Positions 1 through 9,180 of a DNA stretch of 20,256 bases are shown piece by piece; within the stretch, counting starts at the first letter, position 1, and every line of letters begins with the position of its first letter. The position numbers and the translations under genes were made by a program. The stretch is from Phellopilus nigrolimitatus (Eukaryota > Basidiomycota > Agaricomycetes > Hymenochaetales > Hymenochaetaceae), in NCBI GenBank assembly GCA_021029095.1, contig JAJOHG010000432.1, positions 1 through 20,256 on the forward strand, written 5' to 3'. The notes beneath the pieces are model-generated. The model worked only from the letters and a program-made list of their open reading frames with translations. It had not been told where the DNA came from and searched no databases.

Positions 1-3000
1 GGTCCTCCTCGGGGAGGGTAGAGAGCGGGGGCAGCATCGAGCTGTCTTCTTCGCCCTCGAAGGCGGCTGCGATGTATTCGGGCGGGGTAAGATCTAAGTC
101 TGTGCTGTCTTCTGAGTCGCTCGACGCCGCAGAGTCTGTTCCCGTTTCAGCTCGAGCGGCGAGCTCGGGGCGTGCCTCTGCTTGGGGAAGCCTGGTGGGG
201 ATAGCAGCCAGATCGTGCGATTCCGTAGCAACCGTGGCGTGCGCAAACTGGACAGGTACGCGCAAAGCCAAAGGCAAAGGAGCAGCGTCTGTGGCGGCGT
301 CGCCACGCGCACGAAGACCAAAATCAGGATCAAGATCAGACGTGCGATCCGTCTCCGTACCAACTCGCTGATCCGCGCGCGGATGCGGCAGGCCGGGGTC
401 GAGCGCGAGCGACTCGGGGCGCTGCGCGAACTGGCCGGGTGAGACAGAGAGCACGACGCCGAAGTCCTCGACGGAGCTGAGGGGCGACGCGCCGCGCGAT
501 GATGCGGAGGGGCGACCGGAGCCGGAGCCGGAGTTGGAGCCTGAGGAGGCGTTGGAGGCGCGCAGTTGGCGGAGGCGGCGAGCCTGCTGACGTGCTCCGG
601 GATCGCGCTGGCGCGGGCGGCGAAGGGGCGCGATCGCGACGAGCGCGCGGGGATGGCGATGGCGATGGCGCTGGTGCGGGTGTGAGGGCGAGCAATATGC
701 TCGTAGTCGCCGTCCCTCCCCCTTCCCCGGATAGCACATTTAGCGCAGCCGAGCCCCACTCGCCCCAAGCCGGGCTTCGTCTCCGCACGTCGCTTCGCCG
801 TCGCCCTCGCGCAGCTTCTCGCGCGAAATTCGCTTCCGCGTCGTCAGACGCCGAAGCCGGGGCATTCGGCTCCGCTGTTCGATCCACGCCGATCCGACGT
901 AGCGCGCCGTGCGCGACCACGTGCCCCGGGACCTCCGCCTCCGGAGCTGTCTCCGCCGCCCGTATGCCGTCATCATCGTCGGCGGGCTCGTACGCAACAG
1001 CAGCGCCGGTCACTGCGCTCATGGCTCGCCCGCGCCCGAACTCTCGTCGATGCCGGCTCGCCCGTCGGCAGCACACGTGCATCCCCATGCGCAAGCGAGC
1101 TCTGCAAAGAAGTTCTAGCCGCCTTACGCTCCACACCTATCCCCGGACGCACATCCGCATCACCCACACGCGCATCCGAGTCCGATTCGGGCACCGCCAC
1201 GCTCGCCTTTCCTACATCTGCATATCCATCTTCATCTCCATCTTCCTCTCCTTCTCTACTCACACCCACGTCTCCAAAACCAAAACGCGAGCCAAAGCCG
1301 TGCCCCGCGTCCGCGTCCGCGCTCTCGCCGTCGGTGTCGTCCGACACGGACGTCGGGATCGCCGGGCTCGGGAGGCCCAGCAGGCCCGGGGCGCCGCCCC
1401 CATAGTCGAACCGCCGGCGCGCGTACTGCGCATGCGGGTCGTCGTCGATGAGTTCGATGAGGATCGTCGACGGCGAGATGCCCGCGCTTTGTTCGGACTC
1501 TTGTTCGGATGCGGACCGGGGAGAAGGAGAAGGAGAAGCGGTGTCTTCGTGTGCGGGCGCGGGCGCGACGGCGAGCGGTGGAAGGGAAGGATGGGCTGCT
1601 GCTGCGGGAGACGGGGCAGGCTCATGGTGATCAATCTCGTCGTCCCCTGGATCACCGTGCTCCTCCCTCTTCCCACCCTCGGGTGTAGCTAAATCACAAG
1701 CGTGTTAGCATATAGTACCAAGATAAATAGAATAAATAAAATAATGAAGACTCACAATTGCGCCGCATAGGGCGACCAACAGTATCTTCCAGAGGCGCAG
1801 CGGACGACATCGTCCCAATATGCGTGTTTACATTAAGCGTCATCGCGCGCGCCCTCGCCCTTCCCCTCTCCACCAGCCCGCCCTCCCTCCTCTCTCCTGC
1901 AACCTCAGGCTCAGGCTCAGGCTCAGGCGGCAGGTCCCACGGCTCCACAGGCAGCCCCGCGCCCACCTTCCCCCTGCGCTTGCGCGCGCGCGCGCCGCCC
2001 CGCGCGCCCCCGCCCCCGCCGCCCGTGCCGAACACGTAGTCCGCGCTCATGCGTGCAAGCGCGGAGAGCGACGGCAGCGACGGCCGCGGCGCGAACGCGG
2101 GGCGCGTGTGCGCCGGGCGCGCGCGCGGGATGGACGCGGGGAAGTGCACGCGCGCGTGCGCGGGCGTGCTCGTGCTCTGCGGCGGCGTGAGCGGTGTGGG
2201 CGGGGGGAGGGGCGCCTGCGAGGGGAGGTTGGGCAGCGAGGGGAGGTTGGGCAGCGAGGGCCGGCCGTGTGGCGGCCGCGCGGCCGTGGACGCGGAGAGC
2301 GTGCGCAGGCGGCTCGCGCGCGGCTTGTCGGCATCGGGGTTGAGCGGCGACGCGGGTGTGGGTGGCAGAGGCGGGGGCGGGGGCGGCGCGGGCTCGTGGT
2401 GCCCTGGCGCGGCCGCGAGCGCGCCGAGCGTCTGGAATGTCGGCGTGCCGGGCAGCGACGCGTCGCTCGCCGACGTGAGCGACGCGCTCGACGCGGAGTG
2501 CGAGAGCGCGGGCGAGTGCAGCAGCGGCGAGGCGACCGCGAACGGGTCGTCGTCGAGGAGGTACGCCGACGGAGTCTCGCGCCCGCCGCCTGCGTCTGGG
2601 GAGACCGCGGGCACGATACTCGTGTAGTCCGCGTCGGCAGCGACGTTAGACGGCCTGCGCATCGCTGGGGCGGCTGTGGTGCTCCCGCTGGTGTACGTCT
2701 GCGCTCGCGCACGGCCATAATACGACCTGCGGAGCTCGCTTCCCGAGGACTGGGAGCGCGGCGCGCCAGCGCCGACGTGCGCACGCGCGGGCAATGGCGG
2801 GTTGTTGTTGTTCGTGCTCGCAGTCGGGGGCGGGGACTGGAGCGACGAGAGAAAGGAGGGGATGAGGATAGACTGTAGGGAGCGGCGCTCCTTCATTTTT
2901 TGCGGGCCGCGTCCTTTGGGCGCGAGCCTGGGGGGATCGGCTATAGCTCCCGAGCGCGCGTACGCACGGTGCGTAGATTCGGGCGTGAACGTGGACAGCG

Positions 3001-3706
3001 CCGCCGTCGTGACGAGGGACGTGTCTGCCGAACGGGGGCTCTGCGGGGGCTGCGGGGACAACGACAGCGATCAGCAAGCAGTACAGGATCGACGCGTCGC
3101 GCGCGCGCGCGCGCGAACAGCAACCCAAAAAAACTTCAATTTTCTGTTTTTGACAGCGGACAGCTGCCGTGCGTTCCGCCATCGCAAAAAGGCAAAATAG
3201 ACGTTCGACGCGTCGACGTCGGGCGATCGCGGTGGACGCGAAGAAAAGAAAAGAAAAAAAAATGGAGGGGAACTCACCGAGAAGTAGCCTGCGCCGACGC
3301 CGGAGTCTGTGTGCACGCGCTCGGTGGCAGAGCTGATTCCGTTCCCACCAGTTTCCGAACCGGCGAAATGCCACTCTGCGCGGTGGTGGCCCGCGTGGTC
3401 CGCGTCTGGCTGCGCGTCTGCGACTGCAGGCGTCGCGGGTGCAGTGAATTTGGAGGGAAGGACTTGGGGCGGGGGAAGAAGCAGCTGTGCACTTTCGCGG
3501 ACCTGGTTCTTCAAGCTTTCGCCTTCGCCCGTCGCGACGGCCCCGGTGGCGATGTGGTGGCCTGTATGGACGCCGCGAAGACAGGGCGTGTCGCCCGTGG
3601 GACCCGTGTGGAATAAATGCAGCTGGGAAGCCGTTTCGAGGCCGTGCTGAGGATCCACGTCTGCGTGCGGGGAGAGCGCGGCGGACCGGAGCATCTCCAT
3701 CACCAT
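1..3706 (-). CDS. Large disordered Ser/Pro/Ala-rich protein, 3' end outside window
   Basis: I do not recognise this protein. The proposed start is the ATG at 3706-3704 (MVMEML). Exon 1 runs 3706-3278 and ends at a GTGAGT donor. Exon 2 is 3049-1756, after a CCGCAG acceptor; exon 3 starts at 1688 after a 67-nt GTGAGT..TTTAG intron. Phases match across both junctions. From about 1200 to 560 the coding frame changes at least twice and I could not fix the junctions; one candidate donor is at 737. From about 600 to the left edge one frame is open (SSVEDFGVV, TPPEYIAAAFEG) and runs off the contig. The protein is mostly low complexity: poly-Pro, poly-Gly, EPEPEPE, acidic stretches and a tandem PSLPNL repeat. 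A short conserved-looking motif is RRSLQSILIPSFLSS in exon 2. No catalytic domain or membrane segment is visible. A CAG directly before the ATG and a GTAAGG near 3905 suggest a 5'-UTR intron. Confidence 0.6.
2226..2261. repeat. 18-bp tandem repeat, two units, inside the disordered protein gene
   Basis: Two adjacent near-identical units of about 18 bp (core GGGGAGGTTGGGCAGCGA) encode, on the minus strand, the tandem peptide repeat PSLPNL. The unit length is a multiple of three, so copy-number change would keep the frame. Confidence 0.7.
3098..3115. repeat. (CG)9 dinucleotide run
   Basis: Eighteen bases of alternating C and G lie inside the proposed 228-nt first coding intron (3277-3050) of the disordered-protein gene. 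Alternating CG is a Z-DNA-prone type of sequence; no function is inferred. Confidence 0.85.
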
Positions 3707-4201
3707 CTGCCGAAGGGTGATAAAAACAAAATATAACGAAGGAATAAAAGAAAGGGAAGAGACCCTGTTGCGTAATGTACGAGTGCGCCGGGCGTGGTGG
3801 GTGCGTGGGGGTGAGCTGGCGGTGGGCGGAATGGAAGGGGTGTGACGGAGCTGGAGGTAGCGTGAGCGTGTCGGTCGCGTGTACGCCAAACTGCTGCTTG
3901 CAGTCCTTACACAAATACATACATATATTTTATTACATACGTCTTTCTCAAATATAGCATAGCATACGGGCGCATCTACTCTTATCCCAAGTGATATTTC
4001 GCGGGCGATGGCAACACGCTCTCTCTCAATTTCCGCCCAGTCAGGCGCCCATTCGACGCTTTACTCGGATATGCAAATTCGACGCCTTCAACCCAGCGTT
4101 TCTTTTACGCACTACCGCGTCGTTCCATCCATCGATAATCGTCCCGCTTCCCGCTCTCTCGTTATGACTCGCATTTCTATAGCAATAATTACTCGCCCCG
4201 A

Positions 4202-4220
4202 TTTTTTTTTTTTTTTTTTT
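4202..4220. repeat. Poly-T tract (19 T)
   Basis: An uninterrupted run of 19 T is seen directly. It lies outside any gene I can support and could be a nucleosome-poor promoter tract or the A-tail scar of a retroposed sequence; nothing next to it decides which. Confidence 0.8.
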
Positions 4221-4717
4221 GGTTCTGTCTTTTGGGGTGCGCGCGTTTGGATTGCCTCGAACACAGCACCGCGCAAAAAGCTAGAACGCTTATCCAACGC
4301 CATCCGGATCGTCAGTGCCATCGCCACGCGCGCGCGTCGGCCCTATCGAGCTGCTTATCGCCGACCTATGTCCCTGGCCTCGTCCGCCCTGGCACAGTAC
4401 CATCCATGCCAACTAACCATCTCATCCTCCGCATGAGCCGGTCTCCCAAATATTTACGAGCGCGCTTTTCTCGCTAAAGCAATGTTTCTCTGTACATACA
4501 TGTATCTACCCCCCTCCTAGTAGACGCTGCCCGGCGGCCGGCAGACGCCCAGCGCGCCCAGCGCGAAATTTCCAGGAGATTGCGCGGGCTGATGATCTCG
4601 ACGACACATATTGCATCTAATATGCCGGAAAGATGACGATCGTCGTCCGTCGTGCAGAAGGGGTCGCGCAGCGCGCCGTCATCAATCCCGCAAATCTCTC
4701 TCTCTCTTTTCCTTTTC

Positions 4718-4732
4718 ATTATTATTATTATT
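4718..4732. repeat. (ATT)5 microsatellite
   Basis: Five ATT units follow a CT-rich tract (about 4695-4715) in gene-free sequence. Confidence 0.8.
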
Positions 4733-4949
4733 AAATTATTCCGCCAACTCAGCTCTCGTTTCACCCAGCTCGACCTAAGTCCACCGGGACCCGCGACGCC
4801 CATCCGGCGCCGCGCGCACAGAGAGGGTTCTCTTCGCGCCTCCGCGCTCGCCCTGTCCCCTCGCCATAACGAGCGGCGCAAACGCCGGCGCGCAGCAGCT
4901 GCTGCGCTGCCCGGAGCCACACTCCTCGGCAGGGCAGAGCACCGCATGT

Positions 4950-4968
4950 GCAAGCAAGCAAGCAAGCA
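4950..4968. repeat. GCAA tetranucleotide microsatellite
   Basis: Nearly five GCAA units stand in tandem in gene-free GC-rich DNA. Confidence 0.8.
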
Positions 4969-6243
4969 CCTGCCGCTTCTTTCTCGCTGCACGCCGGCCG
5001 CGCGCGGGCCGTCTCGCTGTCTCTTTCCCGAGCCCCGCGAACGCGACCGCAATTCAGATGCGGAACACCGCTCCCTCGCTCGCGTACCCCCCGTGCCTGT
5101 CTGTGGGTGGCTCGCGCCTCCCGTGGTGCCCCCTCCTCCAAAACCGAAAAAGAAAGCCCCCCTGGCTGCGTACCTCTCCGGCCTCTCTAAATAAAAAACG
5201 GACGCACGCTTCTCAGCTTCGCGGACCTATTTCCAGACTGACGGACCCTGCCTTTCACGAGCCTTCTCGAGCCACGTCACATCCCGGCACACGCTCATCA
5301 TCATGCACATCACCTGCGCCGACGGGATCAGCACACGGCGCAGCAGCTTTTTCATTAACACGCCGAACCCACCACGAAAACACCCTCCCGCTTCGCGCTC
5401 CAAAGCGACAAGCGCCATCAAGCGCGCCTCTGTTCGCTCTCCCGCCCCACATACATTAAATTCTAAATAAGCACATGTACATGTATGTACGCGGACCCGC
5501 GCACCCCCCTCATCATCAAATCAAGCACCGGCCTTCGCCTTCGCCTTCCCTCGTCCCTCGTCTCTCGTCTTCTCCCGGCTCTGGCAACGGATGAGACTGA
5601 TCGCGTCGCGAGCGGCCGCAGCGCGGGCGGGAGAAGGGAAGCGTGCGCTCGCAGCTTACGGTACCGTCTCTGGCGGCTCCGCGAACGCTTCTTCGTTCCC
5701 TGACCGGGCAGTTCAAAAGGAATAGAGGATGTGGAGGAAGCAAGAAGAGCGGAAGGAAGCTCGTACATGTATATGTTGCATACCTCTTACTCTTTCTGTG
5801 GCTCCACATCTCTGCACTGCCTCTTCTACCAGATGAACCGACGGTCTTCAGCTGTTTGAGATTCCGCACTCTTCTCGATACCCGGCTTCTCCTTCTCGTT
5901 TCATCTGTGCGTGGAGTACGAACCAACTCAAATTGGAAAATGCAGCGCGGTCACGAAGCCACCGCTCCGATCGAGCAGCACTAAGTCGACACTTACAAGA
6001 AGGAAGGGAGATAGCGAGCGGGCGTGAGCCATCCTGGCCGATTACTGGCATTCAACCCCCTCCGCCTCCCCCGGTCAGCATAGTAATGCAAACACAACCA
6101 TATTCTTTCTGCTGCTCCGAGCTCGCCGATCGGTCACGTCGTCCTTTTTTTGCATACGACTTTCTTCGGTTGGAAATTTAATTTATCTCTTCTCCAGTCA
6201 TTCCGAGTCGCTGCACATGTTGCAGGCCATCACATAGAACGCT

Positions 6244-7976
6244 ATGCGTTTAAGTCCATATGATGATTCACGCACGGCCGATATACATGACTACGTGACA
6301 TACTTGGTCCCATCCACACTCCATGCCAAACTAAATGAAGATTTTGCAAAGTTCTTTGTTTACACTTATATATGAGCGGATAAGTATGCCAAAAAGATAC
6401 TGATTTATCCGACTTGTTTTAGAACAGTTTCGCTCGAGTGCAACGAAAGCTCTGTCGTCTCCGGGAAGTTTGACGATTCTTTCAAGAAAGCGCACAAGCT
6501 CCTATCTGCCGAACTTCCCACTCCCAAAGAGCGATGCAGTGATACACTGTTCGACGCCATTCCTGCTCCCTCCCTAGGACATGCGTGACCTCGACCTTTT
6601 TGGCCCCTTTACTAATGGCCTAATTCTCAACACTTACACTTTCTGCCTCAATACATATTTTCTACTGGAAGGGGCTTCAGTATATGCATTTTCTTGGCGG
6701 AGACGCCGTCAAGATCTTCGTTTGGCAGCGTGCTTATGCCGGGGGCAACATCTTACAGCACTGCTCCAGCAGAATACGGCGGAGTGCATGGAAGTATAGA
6801 CTCCCAGCTCAAGGTTTAAAGAGGAGAATGGATACGGAGAAAAAGACATCAATGAGGTCGTGAAGGAGGTATGATTTCTAGCTTGGATTATATGCAGCTT
6901 TACGTGTCGTGGATACTAACGGACCGCGCAAAACGCTCTTAGCCGATATACGAAACCTCCACGCTAGGTATTTATACAAGTATGCTTACGATCCTAAATA
7001 ATCACAGCGCTGTGAACTCATCTCAATTTTGCGCACCCCTATCAGGATTCTGAACAATTGCGATGGTGCCGTGATCGCGAGCTTGCCGTACGTACATCGA
7101 AAGTCCCGCCGTTGAAGCATGGAAGATGTGGTACGGAGAGCGCCTCGCCCTTGCAGTCGGGCCTATCACACCACGTACCACAGATGACCAGATTTAGAAG
7201 CTTGAAGGCTCGACGGTATTAGCTGAGGTGGAGGGGTCTCTGAGTAATGCTCTGCATGAAAACGGCGAACAACTCCGTGGTCTTTGTGAGTCTCGCCTTG
7301 CTAATCTTTAGCTTCGCTAAACTTTCTCCGTGCTAGTTTTGTCTTGGCACAGTCTGCTGGTCGCTTGAGCCCGAGAAAATATGTGCTTTTCTGAATACGA
7401 CGTTAGAGTTCAAGGTACATTTTAGACGAAACGAGCGAAAACAATGACGGAGTCAAGGATAGCGTATCACGCCAGATGGCTCCCACAGCAGATGATTCTC
7501 CGCCACAAGCTTCGCTAATTTCTGGCAAGGATGGAAGGATGGTTTACACTTTCAAGAGGCAACAGGCTGGTTTACCGCTCACTATGGGCGGAATTCCATT
7601 CTCGAAGCGACGGCTGAAGGTTTGCCTCTGTACGTAACGTCTCCGTGCTCTTTTGTGAGGGATATATCTCCTTATTGCAAAATCTGTTGGCCTTTCAATT
7701 CAGATCGGCCTATAAATGCTATCGCCGCAACTGACGTCATCAAGATCGACTATGAGCTCTTCGAAGTGCGCACGGGTGAGCTCAAGATGCGTCAGAGCCT
7801 CAGATACGGACGAACGCCGAAGGGAGTTACGTGACGTGCTCAAGAGAGCGATGAGGGAGGACGAGCGAAAGAAGAGGATGAATGCAGTGCGGATCAAGAA
7901 TGATATTGCGAAGGACTGGGAGAAAGGCGGGGAATGCTGGGAAGATATCGGCCGGTTGCTGAAGCTTGTAAAATGA
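6244..7976 (+). pseudogene. Decayed multi-exon gene of unknown family
   Basis: Protein-like segments follow one another on the plus strand, joined by good introns, but the frame is broken repeatedly. From ATG 6244 (MRLSPYDDSR) the frame meets a TGA at about 6373, then resumes in phase across a 39-nt intron (6384-6422). Exon 6423-6584 (FDDSFKKAHKLL) joins 6681 onward (GGVHGSIDSQLK). An extra base near 6815 is needed to reach EENGYGEKDINEVVKE. That segment ends at 6868, before a textbook intron (6869-6942) with an ACTAAC branch site. Near 7090 a tandem GTAC breaks the frame before IESPAVEAWKMWYGERL; a TAG lies at 7195-7197; another shift sits near 7415 before YILDETSENNDG; a last one near 7790 precedes the well-preserved basic C-terminus (RRRELRDVLKRAMRE) and the stop at 7976. 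I recognise no domain. A functional gene with undetected introns is less likely but not excluded. Confidence 0.55.
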
Positions 7977-8162
7977 TTTTAAAGTAACTTTATGTTTTTT
8001 TAGAACGTGCAATGACTAAGTAATCACGTTGTTCTGCGCTCTTACCGATCCTCTGACTCGGAAGTCAACTCTTGTCAAGAAGAAGAATATACAGAGCATG
8101 ACTTAGCATATTTCATATATGGACAAAGTAAACTCCCATGTCGGATGGTCATCGCATTTCAT

Positions 8163-8190
8163 CCAGAAAGCTCCAGAAAGCTCTGAAGAA
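8163..8190 (+). promoter_or_regulatory. Gapped heat-shock-element-like GAA repeats
   Basis: CCAGAAAGCT occurs twice in tandem and runs into TCTGAAGAAG. GAA cores at roughly 10-bp spacing fit the gapped or step type of heat-shock element described for fungal HSF; HSF binding is inferred. Confidence 0.5.
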
Positions 8191-8248
8191 GACTAGCAAT
8201 GTTTGACCAATATTGCCTTTTTGGTCTACACCATGATCGACTTTGTTC

Positions 8249-8261
8249 TTCCGGAACATTC
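8249..8261 (+). promoter_or_regulatory. Perfect three-unit heat-shock element
   Basis: TTCCGGAACATTC matches TTCnnGAAnnTTC exactly, the canonical trimeric HSF1 site. It lies about 75 bp upstream of the TATA box of the small heat-shock gene. Confidence 0.8.
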
Positions 8262-8309
8262 TCATCCCATCTGTGGCTTTCGCAGCGACAACTTCACTAT
8301 GTCCATGTA

Positions 8310-8327
8310 TTCCAGAGAATTCTCTGG
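8310..8327 (+). promoter_or_regulatory. Second, palindromic heat-shock element
   Basis: TTCCAGAGAATTC gives TTC, then GAG (one mismatch to GAA), then TTC at the correct two-base spacing. It is contained in a perfect 16-bp palindrome (CCAGAGAATTCTCTGG, 8312-8327). It sits just upstream of the TATA box. Confidence 0.65.
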
Positions 8328-8334
8328 CCCAAGG

Positions 8335-8342
8335 TATATAAA
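8335..8342 (+). promoter_or_regulatory. TATA box of the small heat-shock gene
   Basis: TATATAAA stands 88 bp before the start codon, directly downstream of the heat-shock elements, a spacing normal for inducible fungal promoters. Confidence 0.75.
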
Positions 8343-8429
8343 ATCGCTGCACCTAGCTCAGGATGCGCACAGAAATCGATAACTTGCACATCCAACAATC
8401 ACTCTCAACACTAACTTCTCGCAAACATC

Positions 8430-8962
8430 ATGTCTTCTGTCTACTACTACGAGCCCTTCTTCTCCTTCAACGACTTCCGACACCTCTTCGATGACGCTCT
8501 GTCTTCACGGACGCCCTCCAATGTCCAGAGGTCTCAGCGCGACGCAAACCAGCCGCAGTCGCTTGCGCGCGGATACCAGCCGCGCATGGATATCCACGAG
8601 TCGCCTGAGTCGAACGTCGTTACGGCGACGCTCGAGCTGCCCGGGCTGAAGAAGGAAGAGGTCGCAATCGACGTGCAGAAGGGCCGCCTCGTCGTTTCGG
8701 GCGAGCAAACGCTCGCGAAGGATATCGATGAGAAGGCGTTCATCATCCGCGAGAGGCAGACGGGGCGCTTCTCGCGCACGCTTCCGCTGCCAGCTGGTAC
8801 TCAGGTGGGTCACATCTCTCAATGACTCGCATTAGCGAATATTCTAACTTAGTATATCTTTAGGCGAGCGAGATCAAGGCGTCGATGGAAAACGGCATCT
8901 TGAGTATCACGTTCCCGAAGAGTTCTCCGGAGCAGGCGCCGCAGAGGATCACTGTCGCCTAG
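8430..8962 (+). CDS. Small heat-shock protein (Hsp20/alpha-crystallin family)
   Basis: Small heat-shock proteins are ATP-independent chaperones that form oligomers and hold unfolding proteins in the cytosol. Two exons, 8430-8804 and 8864-8962, flank a 59-nt phase-0 intron (GTGGGT..CTTTAG, branch TCTAAC) and encode 157 residues, the usual size for fungal Hsp16-20. The N-terminal arm is aromatic (YYYEPFFSFNDF). The alpha-crystallin domain spans about residues 51-147, with the opening PRMDIHES, the strand pair LELPGLKKEEV, RERQTGRFSRTLPLP, and the hallmark A-x-x-x-N-G-I-L at residues 131-138. An I-x-V tail motif (ITV, 154-156), which in this family docks between dimers, ends the protein. The start is the first ATG after the TATA box and leader. 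Its promoter carries heat-shock elements, so heat induction is expected. All frames are clean. Confidence 0.95.
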
Positions 8963-9180
8963 TCTCTTGCCTTGCTTTTAACGGCGAGTCACATGAGCAA
9001 TGTTTCACTATCCCAACGCACCATTCTCCTGTATTATGTATGATATCGGATGGTTAATTTTCGTGAAAATAACTTTCTCTTAATCAACTCGTTTGTGCAG
9101 TATACATTATTTCAAATACCAAGCATTGCGATGGCAAGAGAACACAAAACCACATTGTCGGGTTTGCCTCAAATTCTTAT
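8963..9180. other. Convergent 3' intergenic region, Hsp20 and dioxygenase copy 1
   Basis: This 218-bp stretch lies between two stop codons facing each other. It is AT-richer than its flanks and probably contains both 3' UTRs. No gene is visible. Confidence 0.6.

Larger units (their letters stand above)
3707..6243. other. Gene-free stretch with pyrimidine tracts and microsatellites
   Basis: No reading frame on either strand here combines a start, plausible splice sites and protein-like composition. The longer open frames are what GC-rich sequence gives by chance and are full of Arg, Ser and Pro. Visible structure includes a 19-base T run (4202-4220), a CT tract (about 4695-4707), ATT repeats (4718-4732), GCAA repeats (4950-4968) and palindromic ACATGTACATGT-like patches near 5473 and 5763. 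The left part probably holds the 5' leader and promoter of the minus-strand gene ending at 3706. A weak minus-strand coding-like patch near 4500-4690 is discussed under rejected items. Confidence 0.5.
7977..8429 (+). promoter_or_regulatory. Upstream region of the small heat-shock protein gene
   Basis: This interval separates the decayed gene from the heat-shock gene. It contains two 10-bp direct repeats CCAGAAAGCT (8163-8172 and 8173-8182) followed by GAAGAA, giving GAA units spaced about 10 bp apart. Further on are a perfect three-unit heat-shock element and a palindromic element, both annotated separately, then a TATA box and a CT/CA-rich leader ending in CAAACATC just before the ATG at 8430. 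This is the pattern expected for HSF-driven, stress-inducible transcription. Confidence 0.75.

Noticed and set aside
499..1692. Plus-strand open frame of 397 codons
   Set aside because: Arg-rich composition typical of the antisense of GC-rich coding DNA; the minus strand has better splice continuity with exons 1-3.
1820..2878. Plus-strand open frame of 352 codons
   Set aside because: It is the antisense shadow of exon 2 of the minus-strand disordered protein, consisting almost entirely of Arg, Gly and Ala.
3850..3920. Minus-strand start reading MYLCKDCKQQF, which resembles half of a zinc ribbon
   Set aside because: Only one CxxC pair is present, and a GTAAGG donor lies inside it. It is better read as a 5'-UTR exon-intron edge before the ATG at 3706.
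4474..5052. Minus-strand open frame of 192 codons, whose C-terminal half (GIDDGALRDPFCTTDDDRH) looks somewhat protein-like
   Set aside because: The N-terminal half is Arg/Ser/Ala noise with a poly-Ile run from the ATT repeat, and no splice sites join the better half to other coding sequence. It could be a relic, but I cannot support it as a gene.
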